Under the pieces are notes generated by a model. The model searched no databases and was not told the DNA's origin. It saw only the letters and a program-made list of their open reading frames with translations. 64,000 nucleotides of DNA, taken from positions 1-64,000 of the forward strand of contig JAWXAN010000074.1 of assembly GCA_034439475.1 (NCBI GenBank). The letters run 5' to 3'. The stretch comes from Candidatus Zixiibacteriota bacterium. Lineage in GTDB: Bacteria; Zixibacteria; MSB-5A5; GN15; FEB-12. Numbering within the stretch: position 1 is the first letter of the stretch; each line of letters opens with the position of its first letter. The translations under genes were made by a program, and so were the position numbers. This document shows, piece after piece, positions 43,982 to 53,295 of the stretch.

Positions 43982-46276
43982 ATGGCAAAATCGAGAAGAA
44001 GAAAATATCTCTCTGCTTGGCGGATAATTGTCGGTGTTGGGTGCACCGTCCTGGCGATGTTACTATTTGTTTCGTTAGCTTCGCACCAGTCGATCGATGA
44101 CGACCGCGTCATTGAAAAAGTCGACGGTCGGCTCAATCCATTCGAACTTCCTTGGGAGAACAAGGGCGGAATGCTGGGAGCCTATTCGACGTTTGCCTTG
44201 CGTACGATGCTCGGATGGCTGTCAGTTTTTGTTCCGCTCGGCCTTATCTTCTTTTCGATTAGAATGTTCGCTGTCAAAAAAGCCGACACGTTTCGGTTTC
44301 ATTCTCTTCTGCTCTTTGTTATCTGTCTGCTTGGGGCAATGGTCTACAATCTCCATCTGATTGGAGTCAATACAGAATCTGATTTTGATCCGAGGGGGGG
44401 AGGATTAATCGGGCAATCACTGACAGAGCTTATTGTCAAGTTGGTTGGGCCGGTTGGTTCATATATTTTCCTGTCCGGCACGGGCCTGGTGCTTCTCCTT
44501 GTGTATACGTCAATTGTTCCATTGTTGTCGTCATGGGTTCGTGTGCCAGGATCGAAACTTGCTAAGAAAAGCTATCGTCTTCTGGCTGGGGCCTTCAACT
44601 CCATCTACACAAGCCTTCGTTTTGGAGAACCCCCCAATATTGAAGACGAAAGCGGGTTAGACTCTGATAGCATTGAGGACTTTGACTCCGACAGACAAGT
44701 TGCTCCAAATGAATCACCCAGCGAAGATGGCTCTGAGTTCTCCGATGAACTTGCCACTGCAACGAACAAAAAGCGCACTGTTCCAAAAAAGACTGCACAG
44801 CCGGTACAAATAAAGTCAGTTGATTATACATACCCGTCAGTCGAGCTTTTGCAGCCGAACCCTATCACAGAATCAGCGGTATCGGTGGAAGAACTTCTTG
44901 CCACCTCTCGAGCGCTCAAGGAAACACTTGAGACCTTCGGGATTAGTATAGACGGAGGAATCGAAAAATATCCCGGGCCAGTCATTACCCGCTACGAATT
45001 TAAACCCGGAGTGGGTATCAAAGTGAATCAGATTCTTGGCCTTGCCGACGATCTGGCTCTTGCGCTCAAAGCCAAGCGCATTCGTATTATCGCTCCGATT
45101 CCCGGCAAGGCCGCTGTCGGAATCGAAATCCCCAATCGCAATCAACAAATGGTTTACTTGCGTGAAATTCTTGATTCACCCGAATACAAGGATGCCAGTA
45201 TCCGTCTCCCCTTGGCTTTGGGGAAGACGACTTCCGGCAAACCCTTCGTTGCGGACTTGACTCGCATGCCTCATTTGCTTGTAGCCGGAGCGACCGGTTC
45301 AGGCAAATCAGTCTGCATGAATATTCTTATTTCATCGCTCATCTATCGTTTTCATCCGATGCAAATTAAATTTGTCTTCATAGACCCTAAGATGCTTGAG
45401 CTTTCCATCTACTCCGGTATCCCGCACCTCTCGCGGGCTGTGGTGACCAAACCAAAAATGGCCGAAAAAGTACTCGCCGACACAGTTGTAGAAATGGAAA
45501 GCAGATATCGCCGGCTTGCAATTGCATCGGTTCGAAATATCGAAGATTTTAATAGAAAGCAGAAAAACGAAGAGGATAAACTTGCCTACATTGTCGTCTT
45601 TGTCGATGAACTTGCCGACCTAATGATGTCTTCAACATCGACAAAAACAGAACTGCTTATTACCCGCCTGGCTCAGATGGCGCGAGCTGTGGGAATACAC
45701 CTTGTTCTTGCCACACAACGGCCGTCAGTGGATGTTATCACCGGACTTATTAAAGCGAACTTTCCGGCAAGGATTTCATTTCAGGTCTCATCGAAAGTTG
45801 ATTCGAGGACTATTATTGATGGCAACGGAGCCGAAAAATTGCTTGGAAATGGTGATATGTTATTCCTGCAGGCTGGTCAGCCTGAGCCGATGCGTATCCA
45901 TGGAGCCTATGTATCAAGCGAGGAAACCGAGCGGCTTGTCACATTTATCAAGGACCAGAATATTAATCTAAATCCAGAAGAGAGCGCTTTCCCAGAGAGC
46001 GAAGATGACAGCGAAAGCGACATTGACCTTGGCGATCCGCTCTTCCGCGAGGCTTGCGAAGTGGTAATCAGACATAAACAAGGGTCAGTTTCACTTCTCC
46101 AGCGACGACTTGGGATCGGTTATCAGAGGGCGGCCCGGCTTATTGACAAACTTGAGCAAGCCGGAGTCGTTTCGGTTTTTGACGGCTCAAAGGCTCGCGA
46201 AGTCCTTGTCGATAAGATATATCTGGAGTCTTTAACGAACTCTTCACCTCGCAAAGTTTCAAGTGAAACTCCCTGA
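43982..46276 (+). CDS. ftsK: DNA translocase FtsK/SpoIIIE
   Basis: 764 residues. Four N-terminal membrane helices (about residues 14-190) are followed by an acidic linker (EDESGLDSDSIEDFDSD ...) and the motor domain. Walker A is AGATGSGKSVCMN, Walker B VVFVDELADLMM, with LATQRPSVDVITGLIKANFP after it. The gamma domain at the C-terminus (EACEVVIRHKQGSVSLLQRR) is the winged helix that reads KOPS-type sites. It acts in chromosome dimer resolution at division. Length is on the short side but complete. Confidence 0.95.
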   Translation: MAKSRRRKYLSAWRIIVGVGCTVLAMLLFVSLASHQSIDDDRVIEKVDGRLNPFELPWENKGGMLGAYSTFALRTMLGWLSVFVPLGLIFFSIRMFAVKKADTFRFHSLLLFVICLLGAMVYNLHLIGVNTESDFDPRGGGLIGQSLTELIVKLVGPVGSYIFLSGTGLVLLLVYTSIVPLLSSWVRVPGSKLAKKSYRLLAGAFNSIYTSLRFGEPPNIEDESGLDSDSIEDFDSDRQVAPNESPSEDGSEFSDELATATNKKRTVPKKTAQPVQIKSVDYTYPSVELLQPNPITESAVSVEELLATSRALKETLETFGISIDGGIEKYPGPVITRYEFKPGVGIKVNQILGLADDLALALKAKRIRIIAPIPGKAAVGIEIPNRNQQMVYLREILDSPEYKDASIRLPLALGKTTSGKPFVADLTRMPHLLVAGATGSGKSVCMNILISSLIYRFHPMQIKFVFIDPKMLELSIYSGIPHLSRAVVTKPKMAEKVLADTVVEMESRYRRLAIASVRNIEDFNRKQKNEEDKLAYIVVFVDELADLMMSSTSTKTELLITRLAQMARAVGIHLVLATQRPSVDVITGLIKANFPARISFQVSSKVDSRTIIDGNGAEKLLGNGDMLFLQAGQPEPMRIHGAYVSSEETERLVTFIKDQNINLNPEESAFPESEDDSESDIDLGDPLFREACEVVIRHKQGSVSLLQRRLGIGYQRAARLIDKLEQAGVVSVFDGSKAREVLVDKIYLESLTNSSPRKVSSETP

Positions 46277-46305
46277 CCAAATACTTGTTTATCCGTATAA
46301 CTACA

Positions 46306-46914
46306 ATGAATAAGACACTTGGTATGGCAATAGTTGTGTCCTTCGTGATTGTTTCACAGGGCAGAGGAGACAGTTTTGATTCTATAAAGAAAGAACTGTC
46401 CGAGGCAGATTGTGTCCGTATCGAATTCCTGAGTGTACTTGAATCCAAAGTATTTGAGACTGTCGATACCATGCCCGGCACCGCCCATATAGCCGAAGCC
46501 GGTTCATATCGAATTCAACTGGGACCCGACTGGTTTCTCTATGATGGGACTGATCTGTACAGCTACTCTTTTGATAATAATCAGGTCACAATTGAAAAAG
46601 TGCCACCTGAGCGGGCATTAAATGAAGAAATTTCCTTTCTGACGCGACTTGACGAATTCTATAAATCATATATACTTACACCTGGTTCGCGCTATCGTTT
46701 GATAAAGCAGAAGTCAAATGACACGAATATTCCTGACTCGATGATTGTCATGATAGACGCAAAAAAGAAAGTAATTGAACGAGTTGAATACCTTGATGAG
46801 AATAGTGACCGTAACGTGATTCATATTATTTCACAAAATACAAAAGCCGCCTGCAAATCCGATCAATTTAAAGCGGATATTTCAGATTCCTGCGATGTCG
46901 TACGCATAAACTGA
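46306..46914 (+). CDS. lolA: Outer-membrane lipoprotein carrier LolA-like protein
   Basis: A 202-residue periplasmic protein from ATG 46306 (signal MNKTLGMAIVVSFVIVSQGRG; TTG 46285 would add seven residues). After the signal it has the LolA pattern: a helix followed by MPGTAHIAEAGSYRIQLG, then WFLYDGTDLYSYSFDNNQVT, which are the beta strands that shield lipoprotein acyl chains. The conserved Arg of classical LolA is not obvious. It follows ftsK, as lolA does in many genomes, which supports the call. Confidence 0.75.
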   Translation: MNKTLGMAIVVSFVIVSQGRGDSFDSIKKELSEADCVRIEFLSVLESKVFETVDTMPGTAHIAEAGSYRIQLGPDWFLYDGTDLYSYSFDNNQVTIEKVPPERALNEEISFLTRLDEFYKSYILTPGSRYRLIKQKSNDTNIPDSMIVMIDAKKKVIERVEYLDENSDRNVIHIISQNTKAACKSDQFKADISDSCDVVRIN

Positions 46915-46918
46915 TTCT

Positions 46919-48241
46919 ATGAAATTTTTTATATCCAAGCTCGGCTGTCCGAAAAACGATGTTGACGGCGACTACATTGCCGCCCGGCTTATTGATGAAG
47001 GACATACTCCAGTGGCAACAGCAGAAGAGGCCGAATCAGTTATTGTCAATACCTGCGGTTTCATCCTGCCGGCCAAAGAAGAATCAATAAACGAAATCCT
47101 TCGCATGGGACAACTCAAAAACGAGGGAACAGTAAAGACCGTTTACGCAACTGGCTGTCTTACTCAGCGCTATGGCGATGACCTGCTCGAGGGAATACCA
47201 GAGCTTGATGGCGCTTTCGGCCATGGCGCGCTCGATTCAATAGCAAGAGCCGTCACGAACTCGAGCAAGCTCAAGACAACTGTCAAAATAGAGTCGCGCA
47301 AGCTGGGCTACCTTTCGTGGAAGAATCGCTTTATTGCTGACAGTTTGCCCTATTCATATTTGAAAATATCAGATGGCTGCGACCGGACATGCACCTATTG
47401 CGCAATCCCCGGGATGCGTGGCAAATTTCGCAGCAGACCGCTTGACTCGATTGTTAACGAAGCTGAGTTTTTGGCTAAAAACGGCAAAAAAGAATTGATT
47501 CTTGTTTCGCAGGAGGCGACTCTCTATGGTTACGAACTCCCCGGCAAGCCAACTATAGTAACACTGCTTGAAGAGCTTGAGAAGATACAGGGCGTCGAGT
47601 GGATTCGGCTCATGTACCAGTACCCGGCCCATTTGACAGACAACCTTATTGATTACCTCGCCGATGAGAATAAGACTTTGACCTATTATGATCTTCCGTT
47701 TCAGCATGCGAATACAGATGTTCTCAAACGCATGAACCGGATGATAGACAAGCAAAATATTGAGCGCTTAATTTCGCGTATCAAGTCAACAGGAAACAAT
47801 CCCGCCCTTCGGACGACATTTATTGTAGGATTTCCGGGTGAAACAGATGAAGAGTTTGAGGATCTGAGGGATTTTGTTATCGAACATCGCTTTGAACGCA
47901 TGGGGGTTTTCACCTATTCTGCAGAAGAAGGGACACCAGCAGGAACGATGGCAAATCAGATACCTGAAGCGATTAAGAAGGAACGAATGGAAGAACTTAT
48001 GAGCATTCAACACGATATTGCTCGTGAGATAAACCTTGAATTAATCGGCTCTGTTCAGGACGTGATTGTCGACTATGTCAATGGTGATGCAATAGGCCAA
48101 GGTCGTACCAAAGCCGATTGCCCCGATATTGATCAGGAAGTGGTCGTTAAGGGAGAGAATTTGAGTGTCGGTGACATTCGAAGAGTGCGAATCGAATCAC
48201 TCGACGGATATGATTTAATCGGAAGAGTGGTGGAGGCGTAG
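46919..48241 (+). CDS. rimO: Ribosomal protein S12 methylthiotransferase
   Basis: A 440-residue radical SAM enzyme that methylthiolates an Asp in ribosomal protein S12. The N-terminal cluster-binding domain has SKLGCPKNDVDGD, NTCGFILPAKEESI and ATGCLTQRYGDDL; the radical SAM motif is ISDGCDRTCTYCAIPGMRGK. The C-terminal TRAM domain starts about QDVIVDYVNGDAIG. SKLGCPKN and the following spacing distinguish RimO from MiaB. It starts 5 bp after the lolA gene. Confidence 0.93.
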   Translation: MKFFISKLGCPKNDVDGDYIAARLIDEGHTPVATAEEAESVIVNTCGFILPAKEESINEILRMGQLKNEGTVKTVYATGCLTQRYGDDLLEGIPELDGAFGHGALDSIARAVTNSSKLKTTVKIESRKLGYLSWKNRFIADSLPYSYLKISDGCDRTCTYCAIPGMRGKFRSRPLDSIVNEAEFLAKNGKKELILVSQEATLYGYELPGKPTIVTLLEELEKIQGVEWIRLMYQYPAHLTDNLIDYLADENKTLTYYDLPFQHANTDVLKRMNRMIDKQNIERLISRIKSTGNNPALRTTFIVGFPGETDEEFEDLRDFVIEHRFERMGVFTYSAEEGTPAGTMANQIPEAIKKERMEELMSIQHDIAREINLELIGSVQDVIVDYVNGDAIGQGRTKADCPDIDQEVVVKGENLSVGDIRRVRIESLDGYDLIGRVVEA

Positions 48242-48242
48242 A

Positions 48243-48887
48243 ATGATTCAGATTGAAAAACTCGGCATTTTTCTATCAAAGCCTGTCGCAGTCATTCTCG
48301 TCGGAATCTATCTCCTTCAGTCGGCCCTATTGGTCTATTTGGTGCGGGACAAATTTCACCTCGAACAGCAAATAGATTTTCAGCAAAAGCAGATCGGTGA
48401 GTTTGAAGAGAAGCTTCAGATATTAAACGCCATCGAAGGATTCCAGATCGGATTTAGCGACGATGAAGTCCGAAGTTTAACCGAAGTGATATACTCCGAA
48501 AGCAACAAATATGACTACGACCCGATGTTTATTCTGGCCGTAATACTTGTGGAATCATCGTTCAAGCGGGGTCAGCAGTCCGAAAAGGGAGCGATGGGGC
48601 TTATGCAAATGATTCCCTACGTCGGCGAGGATGTAGCCCAGCGAGCCGGTGTGGTTTGGGAGGGCTCGCACACGCTGCATGACTATGAGTCGAGCATCAA
48701 ACTGGGAACGTTGTATCTATTTGAGCAGATTATGCAGTTTAAGGATGTTCGAAAAGCTCTGGTTGCATATAATATGGGAGAGACCCGTTTGAGGAATTTA
48801 ATGCGAGCCAAAGCTCCTCTCCCCAAGGAATATTTCACAAAAGTTATGAAGAATTACAAAATGCTCAAGGAGACCTATTGTTCTTGA
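48243..48887 (+). CDS. Membrane-anchored lytic transglycosylase (SLT fold)
   Basis: 214 residues. An N-terminal membrane helix (VAVILVGIYLLQSALLVYLV) and a short coiled coil precede the soluble transglycosylase (SLT) domain. The catalytic Glu lies in LAVILVESSFKRGQQSEKGA, followed by MGLMQMIP and ALVAYNMGETRL. Such enzymes cleave the peptidoglycan glycan chain at MurNAc-GlcNAc. Its 3' end overlaps the TTG start of bamD. Confidence 0.88.
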   Translation: MIQIEKLGIFLSKPVAVILVGIYLLQSALLVYLVRDKFHLEQQIDFQQKQIGEFEEKLQILNAIEGFQIGFSDDEVRSLTEVIYSESNKYDYDPMFILAVILVESSFKRGQQSEKGAMGLMQMIPYVGEDVAQRAGVVWEGSHTLHDYESSIKLGTLYLFEQIMQFKDVRKALVAYNMGETRLRNLMRAKAPLPKEYFTKVMKNYKMLKETYCS

Positions 48888-49822
48888 AATCGACAGTTGT
48901 GATGGCCGTGAAAGCAGTCGCGGTGATGACCCTTCTCTCAATGGTCTGGGCTGGCTGCGGCGGCTCGTCATCGAAGGCGCTTCTGCCAGCGGCGGAGCTT
49001 TATAGCATGGGCAAATCAGAATATGAAAATAAAGATTACCGGAAGGCAATCGATCACCTGCAAACGGTTGTCTATAGTTATCCCGGCGAATCGGTTATCG
49101 ACTCAGCGCAGTATTACCTTGCCATGTCATATTTAGGCGCTAAAAATTATACCTTGGCTGGAATTGAGTTCAACCGATTGGCTGTCAACTATCCCTCCTC
49201 GCCTTTTGTTACGAGTGCGCTGTTTATGAAAGCTGTATGCAGTTTTGAAGAGACACCCGGCAACTACGCCCTCGATCAAAGTGAACTCGATGTCGCTCTT
49301 CGTCAATTTGAGGATTTTATCATCGATCACCCTCAATCTGAATATGTCGCCGACGCTCAAAAGTATCTCAATCTGGCCTATTCAAGGCTTGCCCATAAAA
49401 TGTATGCTTCGGCCGATGTTTATTTGCGTATTAATGCACTTGATGCGTCAAAGATATACTTCCAGTACGTGGTCGACAATTATACCCAGACCGAATACGC
49501 TCCACAGGCGACGTATAAAATCGCAGAGATCGAATTCAAAAGAAAGAATTTTGACGAGGCCAAAAAGAAGTTTGATGATTTCCTTGCGGTCTACCCCGAT
49601 CATGAGTGGGGCAAGGACGCGCGAAGTTACGCGGTTGAATCCGCGTTCAAGGGCGGAGAAAAGGCTTTGGAGAAAAAGGACTACGCCTTGGCCCGCGAGA
49701 GATTTGAATTGTTCAAACAAAGCTATCCCCAGGACAGAAGGGCGGGACTGGCGGACAAATATCTAAAGGAAATCCAGACGCACAGTGGTGACTCAACCAG
49801 CGTCGACAAAGCCGGATCCTAA
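48878..49822 (+). CDS. bamD: Outer membrane assembly lipoprotein BamD-like (TPR)
   Basis: A 314-residue lipoprotein with lipobox MVWAGCGG near residue 27 and a series of TPR-type helical repeats, each around an ELYSMGKSEYENKDYRKAID pattern. The layout AVYSYPGES ... YYLAMSYLG, repeated and ending with EFNRLAVNYPSS, matches BamD/YfiO, the TPR lipoprotein of the beta-barrel assembly machine. I kept the TTG start at 48878 because AAGGAG lies 5 bp upstream; ATG 48902 still leaves a complete signal. Residues beyond about 160 extend the repeat set past the E. coli form. Confidence 0.82.
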   Translation: MFLKSTVVMAVKAVAVMTLLSMVWAGCGGSSSKALLPAAELYSMGKSEYENKDYRKAIDHLQTVVYSYPGESVIDSAQYYLAMSYLGAKNYTLAGIEFNRLAVNYPSSPFVTSALFMKAVCSFEETPGNYALDQSELDVALRQFEDFIIDHPQSEYVADAQKYLNLAYSRLAHKMYASADVYLRINALDASKIYFQYVVDNYTQTEYAPQATYKIAEIEFKRKNFDEAKKKFDDFLAVYPDHEWGKDARSYAVESAFKGGEKALEKKDYALARERFELFKQSYPQDRRAGLADKYLKEIQTHSGDSTSVDKAGS

Positions 49823-50417
49823 TTCAGGCGGACGATGGGCTATTCTTGGCGGGGCATTCGACCCCGTTCACTGGGGCCATATTCGTTTGGCGAGTAATAT
49901 CAAGCCAATGGCAGACCTCGACGGAGTTCTGCTTGTGCCATCATTTCATCCCCCTCATAAACAAAACGGATGTGTCGCAAACTTCGCAGACCGTATGCGG
50001 ATGCTTGAACTCGCATTACCGTTTTGTGATTCATGCTCAATATCTGATATAGAGTCGACTTTGACAGAACCAACGTACACGCTGTACGTAATACATTCGT
50101 TGAGAAAGAAGTTTCCGCTGGCTTCTTTGGAGCTTCTTATCGGCGCCGATCAATGGAAGGCTTTTGAAACGTGGCATAAGCCTCAGGAAATACTTGATAC
50201 CGTTCCGGTAATAGTCGGTGAACGCCCGGGATTTGTCCGGGCAACCCAGGAATCGCTTGAAACACCGAGGGTACGCTTTATCCACTCGGGACTTGTCGAC
50301 CTCTCATCGTCGCGGGTACGTTCTGCACTTGACGCAGGCATTGATCGAGCGCATCTTGGCGAGTTGGTCCCTGAAGCAGTTGCAGATTATATTATCGGAA
50401 AAGGACTCTATCGGTGA
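49785..50417 (+). CDS. nadD: Nicotinate-nucleotide adenylyltransferase
   Basis: A 210-residue nucleotidyltransferase that forms NaAD from NaMN and ATP. The HxGH-type motif is in GGAFDPVHWGHIRLA; FHPPHKQNG, ELLIGADQWKAFETWH and the SSSRVRSAL ISTR-like motif are present. It starts at GTG 49785 inside the bamD 3' end (38-bp overlap) and its stop overlaps the GTG of polA. Confidence 0.92.
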   Translation: MVTQPASTKPDPNSGGRWAILGGAFDPVHWGHIRLASNIKPMADLDGVLLVPSFHPPHKQNGCVANFADRMRMLELALPFCDSCSISDIESTLTEPTYTLYVIHSLRKKFPLASLELLIGADQWKAFETWHKPQEILDTVPVIVGERPGFVRATQESLETPRVRFIHSGLVDLSSSRVRSALDAGIDRAHLGELVPEAVADYIIGKGLYR

Positions 50418-53140
50418 GTGAGAAGAAAAAGTCAGTTTATCTGCTCGATGGCTCGGCCATTTTTTACCGGGCATATTTCGCGTTTATCCGCAACCCACTC
50501 ATAAACACTAAGGGTGAAAACACCTCAGCGACTTTCGGTTTTCTCAATTCAATCTTCAAATTATTGAGGGAGGAGAACCCTGATTATATTGCAGTCGCGT
50601 TCGACAACAAAGCTCCAACCTTTCGACACGAGATTTATTCAGAATACAAGTCTACTCGCGCCAAGATGCCCGATGACCTTGTAGTTCAATTGCCCCGCAT
50701 TCAGCAGGCTGTCAAGGCTTTGAATATTCCTGCTTTTGATTTGGCAGGTTATGAGGCCGATGATATTATCGGCACTTTGGCCAAGGCAGCTGAGAAACAA
50801 GGTTACGCCGTCTGGTGTGTCACTGGTGACAAAGATTACTTCCAACTTGTCAGCGACAGCGTGCGAGTCTATGACCCTAAAAAGGTCTCGGAGAGCGCTG
50901 ACACTTACGGCCCGGCTGAGGTAAAAGTCAAATTCGGGGTGTTCCCGCACCAGGTTATCGATAAACTTGCCCTGATGGGCGACAGCTCCGACTGCATACC
51001 CGGTGTTCCCGGTGTCGGTCCCAAAACAGCCGACAGCCTGTTAGAGCAATTTGGCAGCTTGGATAATTTGCTTGCGCATACGGACGAAATCAAAGCAAAA
51101 GGAATCAGGGAAAAGATTGAGAACAATGTCGAATCAGCCAAGCTCTCAAAGGTGCTCGCGACGATTGACACGAATGTCCCGATAGAATTCGATGTATTAA
51201 AACTTCAAAGACAGCCCATAAACTATGAGGAAGCTAAAAAACTCTTTATAGAAATGGAATTTACTACTTTTGCGAGGCAGCTAACTCCCGAATCCGATAC
51301 AGTCGAACACAAACCCTTGGTGCGAAGCATCGAGACAGGCACATTTTATCATTGTGTCCCTTCCCTTGATGATTTAAGTACCCTCCTTAAGAGTATGTCC
51401 AAACAGAAGGAAATAGCAGTAGATACGGAAACAACTTCGCTCGATGCCCTTGATGCCGAATTAGTAGGCGTTTCGCTTTCTGACCGGACAGGCACAGCCT
51501 ATTATGTTCCCCTGGGGCATACAGCGGAGCCTGAGCGAAACTTGTCAAAAGATGAGGCTCTGAAACTTCTCAAGGAACTGCTCGAAAATCGTTCGGTTCA
51601 AAAAATTGGTCAAAATATCAAATATGACTTTCATATATTTCGACGTCATGGCATAACAATCAATCCAATTTCTTTTGATACCATGCTGGCCTCGTATGTC
51701 CTTGATCCCTCAGGCCGACAGCACTCACTTGATTTGCTGGCGTTAAAACATTTCGATCATAAAATGATTCCAATTGCAGACCTCATTGGAAGCGGCAAGA
51801 ATCAAAGGACATTCGATACTGTGTCTGTAGACAAAGCGACAGCCTACGCCGCCGAAGACGCGGACTATACGTATCGACTCCGCGGGGTATTCGCTCCGGC
51901 CATTGATGAGCTCGATCTGCAAAATCTCTTCTATAATATTGAACTCCCGCTTGTCACAGTCCTGGCCGACATGGAGGAATGCGGTGTCAAAATAGATACC
52001 GATTTTCTCTTGATACTCAGCGAGCAGATGGAGAAGGGGCTTCGGAAGCTCGAAATAGAAATCCATCAGATTGCCGGCGGCGCTTTCAATATTAATTCCA
52101 CACAACAACTGGGACATATTCTCTTTGATAAACTTGGTCTGCCAACACATGGCAAAACCGCCAAAAAAACCGGGTATTCGACAGATGTTTCCGTTCTCGA
52201 AGAGCTTGCCTTGGTTCATCCTTTCCCCAAGCTTATTCTTGAATACCGGCAGTTTGTAAAGCTGAAAAACACCTACGTTGATGCCATCCCCAAGCTTATT
52301 TCTCCCAAGACAGGAAGGGTGCATACATCTTTCAATCAAACTATTGCCGCGACAGGCCGTCTGTCTTCGACCGATCCAAATCTGCAAAATATTCCTATTA
52401 GGACAGAAGAGGGACGCCAGATTCGCAAGGCGTTCATTCCTCGTGATAAAGACTATCTCCTCCTGACTGCCGATTATTCGCAGATTGAGCTTCGAGTGCT
52501 TGCCCATTATGCAGACGATCCGGTTCTTATTGAGGCTTTCATTAAGGGCGAGGACATCCACGTGCGGACTGCAGCGGAGGTCTTCAATGTAGACCTCATG
52601 GCTGTCACACCGGATATGAGGCGAGTTGCCAAAACGGCTAATTTTGCTATTATTTATGGCGTTTCTGCGTTCGGCCTTTCCAATCAGACTGACATGACTC
52701 AGGCCGAAGCCAAGAAATTTATCGAGACCTATTTTGAGCGCTATCCCGGCATAAAGGGATATCTCGAAGCCACAAAAGTCTTCGCGCGTGAAAAGGGATA
52801 TGTCTGCACCCTGTTCAACCGCAGACGCTATTTGCCTGAAATAAACGACAAAAATTTCTCGGTCAGACAGTTCGCCGAGCGGACGGCAATCAATACCCCT
52901 ATTCAGGGCACTGCTGCGGATATCATAAAGATCGCCATGCTTCTTATTCACAAAAAGATAGCCGGTATGCGGTCAAAAATGATTCTACAGGTGCATGATG
53001 AGCTAATTTTCGACGCACATAAAGACGAAATTGAAGATCTTAAGAAGATAGTTACGATCAGCATGCAGGGAGCAGCAAAGCTCAAAGTCCCACTGGTGGC
53101 CGATATTGGTATCGGCCCAAACTGGCTTGAAGCTAAGTGA
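50414..53140 (+). CDS. polA: DNA polymerase I
   Basis: 908 residues with three domains. The 5'-nuclease (about 1-290) has LLDGSAIFYRAYFAF, YEADDIIGTLAK and VTGDKDYFQLVS. The 3'-5' exonuclease (about 310-500) keeps its acidic residues (AVDTETTSLDALDAELVG; KIGQNIKYDFHIF; AYAAEDADYTYRLR), so proofreading should be active. The polymerase (about 520-908) has TADYSQIELRVLAHYADD, RRVAKTANFAIIYGVSAFGL and LQVHDELIFD. It starts at GTG 50414. A long open frame on the opposite strand is a by-product of codon use. Confidence 0.97.
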   Translation: MSEKKKSVYLLDGSAIFYRAYFAFIRNPLINTKGENTSATFGFLNSIFKLLREENPDYIAVAFDNKAPTFRHEIYSEYKSTRAKMPDDLVVQLPRIQQAVKALNIPAFDLAGYEADDIIGTLAKAAEKQGYAVWCVTGDKDYFQLVSDSVRVYDPKKVSESADTYGPAEVKVKFGVFPHQVIDKLALMGDSSDCIPGVPGVGPKTADSLLEQFGSLDNLLAHTDEIKAKGIREKIENNVESAKLSKVLATIDTNVPIEFDVLKLQRQPINYEEAKKLFIEMEFTTFARQLTPESDTVEHKPLVRSIETGTFYHCVPSLDDLSTLLKSMSKQKEIAVDTETTSLDALDAELVGVSLSDRTGTAYYVPLGHTAEPERNLSKDEALKLLKELLENRSVQKIGQNIKYDFHIFRRHGITINPISFDTMLASYVLDPSGRQHSLDLLALKHFDHKMIPIADLIGSGKNQRTFDTVSVDKATAYAAEDADYTYRLRGVFAPAIDELDLQNLFYNIELPLVTVLADMEECGVKIDTDFLLILSEQMEKGLRKLEIEIHQIAGGAFNINSTQQLGHILFDKLGLPTHGKTAKKTGYSTDVSVLEELALVHPFPKLILEYRQFVKLKNTYVDAIPKLISPKTGRVHTSFNQTIAATGRLSSTDPNLQNIPIRTEEGRQIRKAFIPRDKDYLLLTADYSQIELRVLAHYADDPVLIEAFIKGEDIHVRTAAEVFNVDLMAVTPDMRRVAKTANFAIIYGVSAFGLSNQTDMTQAEAKKFIETYFERYPGIKGYLEATKVFAREKGYVCTLFNRRRYLPEINDKNFSVRQFAERTAINTPIQGTAADIIKIAMLLIHKKIAGMRSKMILQVHDELIFDAHKDEIEDLKKIVTISMQGAAKLKVPLVADIGIGPNWLEAK

Positions 53141-53216
53141 TATGCTTTTATTTTTCAATGGTAGCCGGATTAAATCCATCCTGTGCAGACTTCTTCCATC
53201 TCTTTTGGCGTCAATC

Positions 53217-53245
53217 TTGACTGCCAATCTATTTGGTTCTATACT
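53217..53245 (+). promoter_or_regulatory. Promoter upstream of phosphofructokinase
   Basis: TTGACT (53217-53222), 17-bp spacer, TATACT (53240-53245). The gene starts 50 bp after the -10 box with AAGGAG at 53285-53290. Confidence 0.65.
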
Positions 53246-53295
53246 TCGGACTACAAAATTCATGACTCGGTTAAAAAATAGGTTAAGGAGACTCT

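Noticed and set aside
51743-52951. A 402-codon open frame on the minus strand, opposite polA
   Set aside because: It lies wholly inside polA, whose motifs are all intact. The antisense product has no recognisable domain and no ribosome binding site, so it arises from codon bias.
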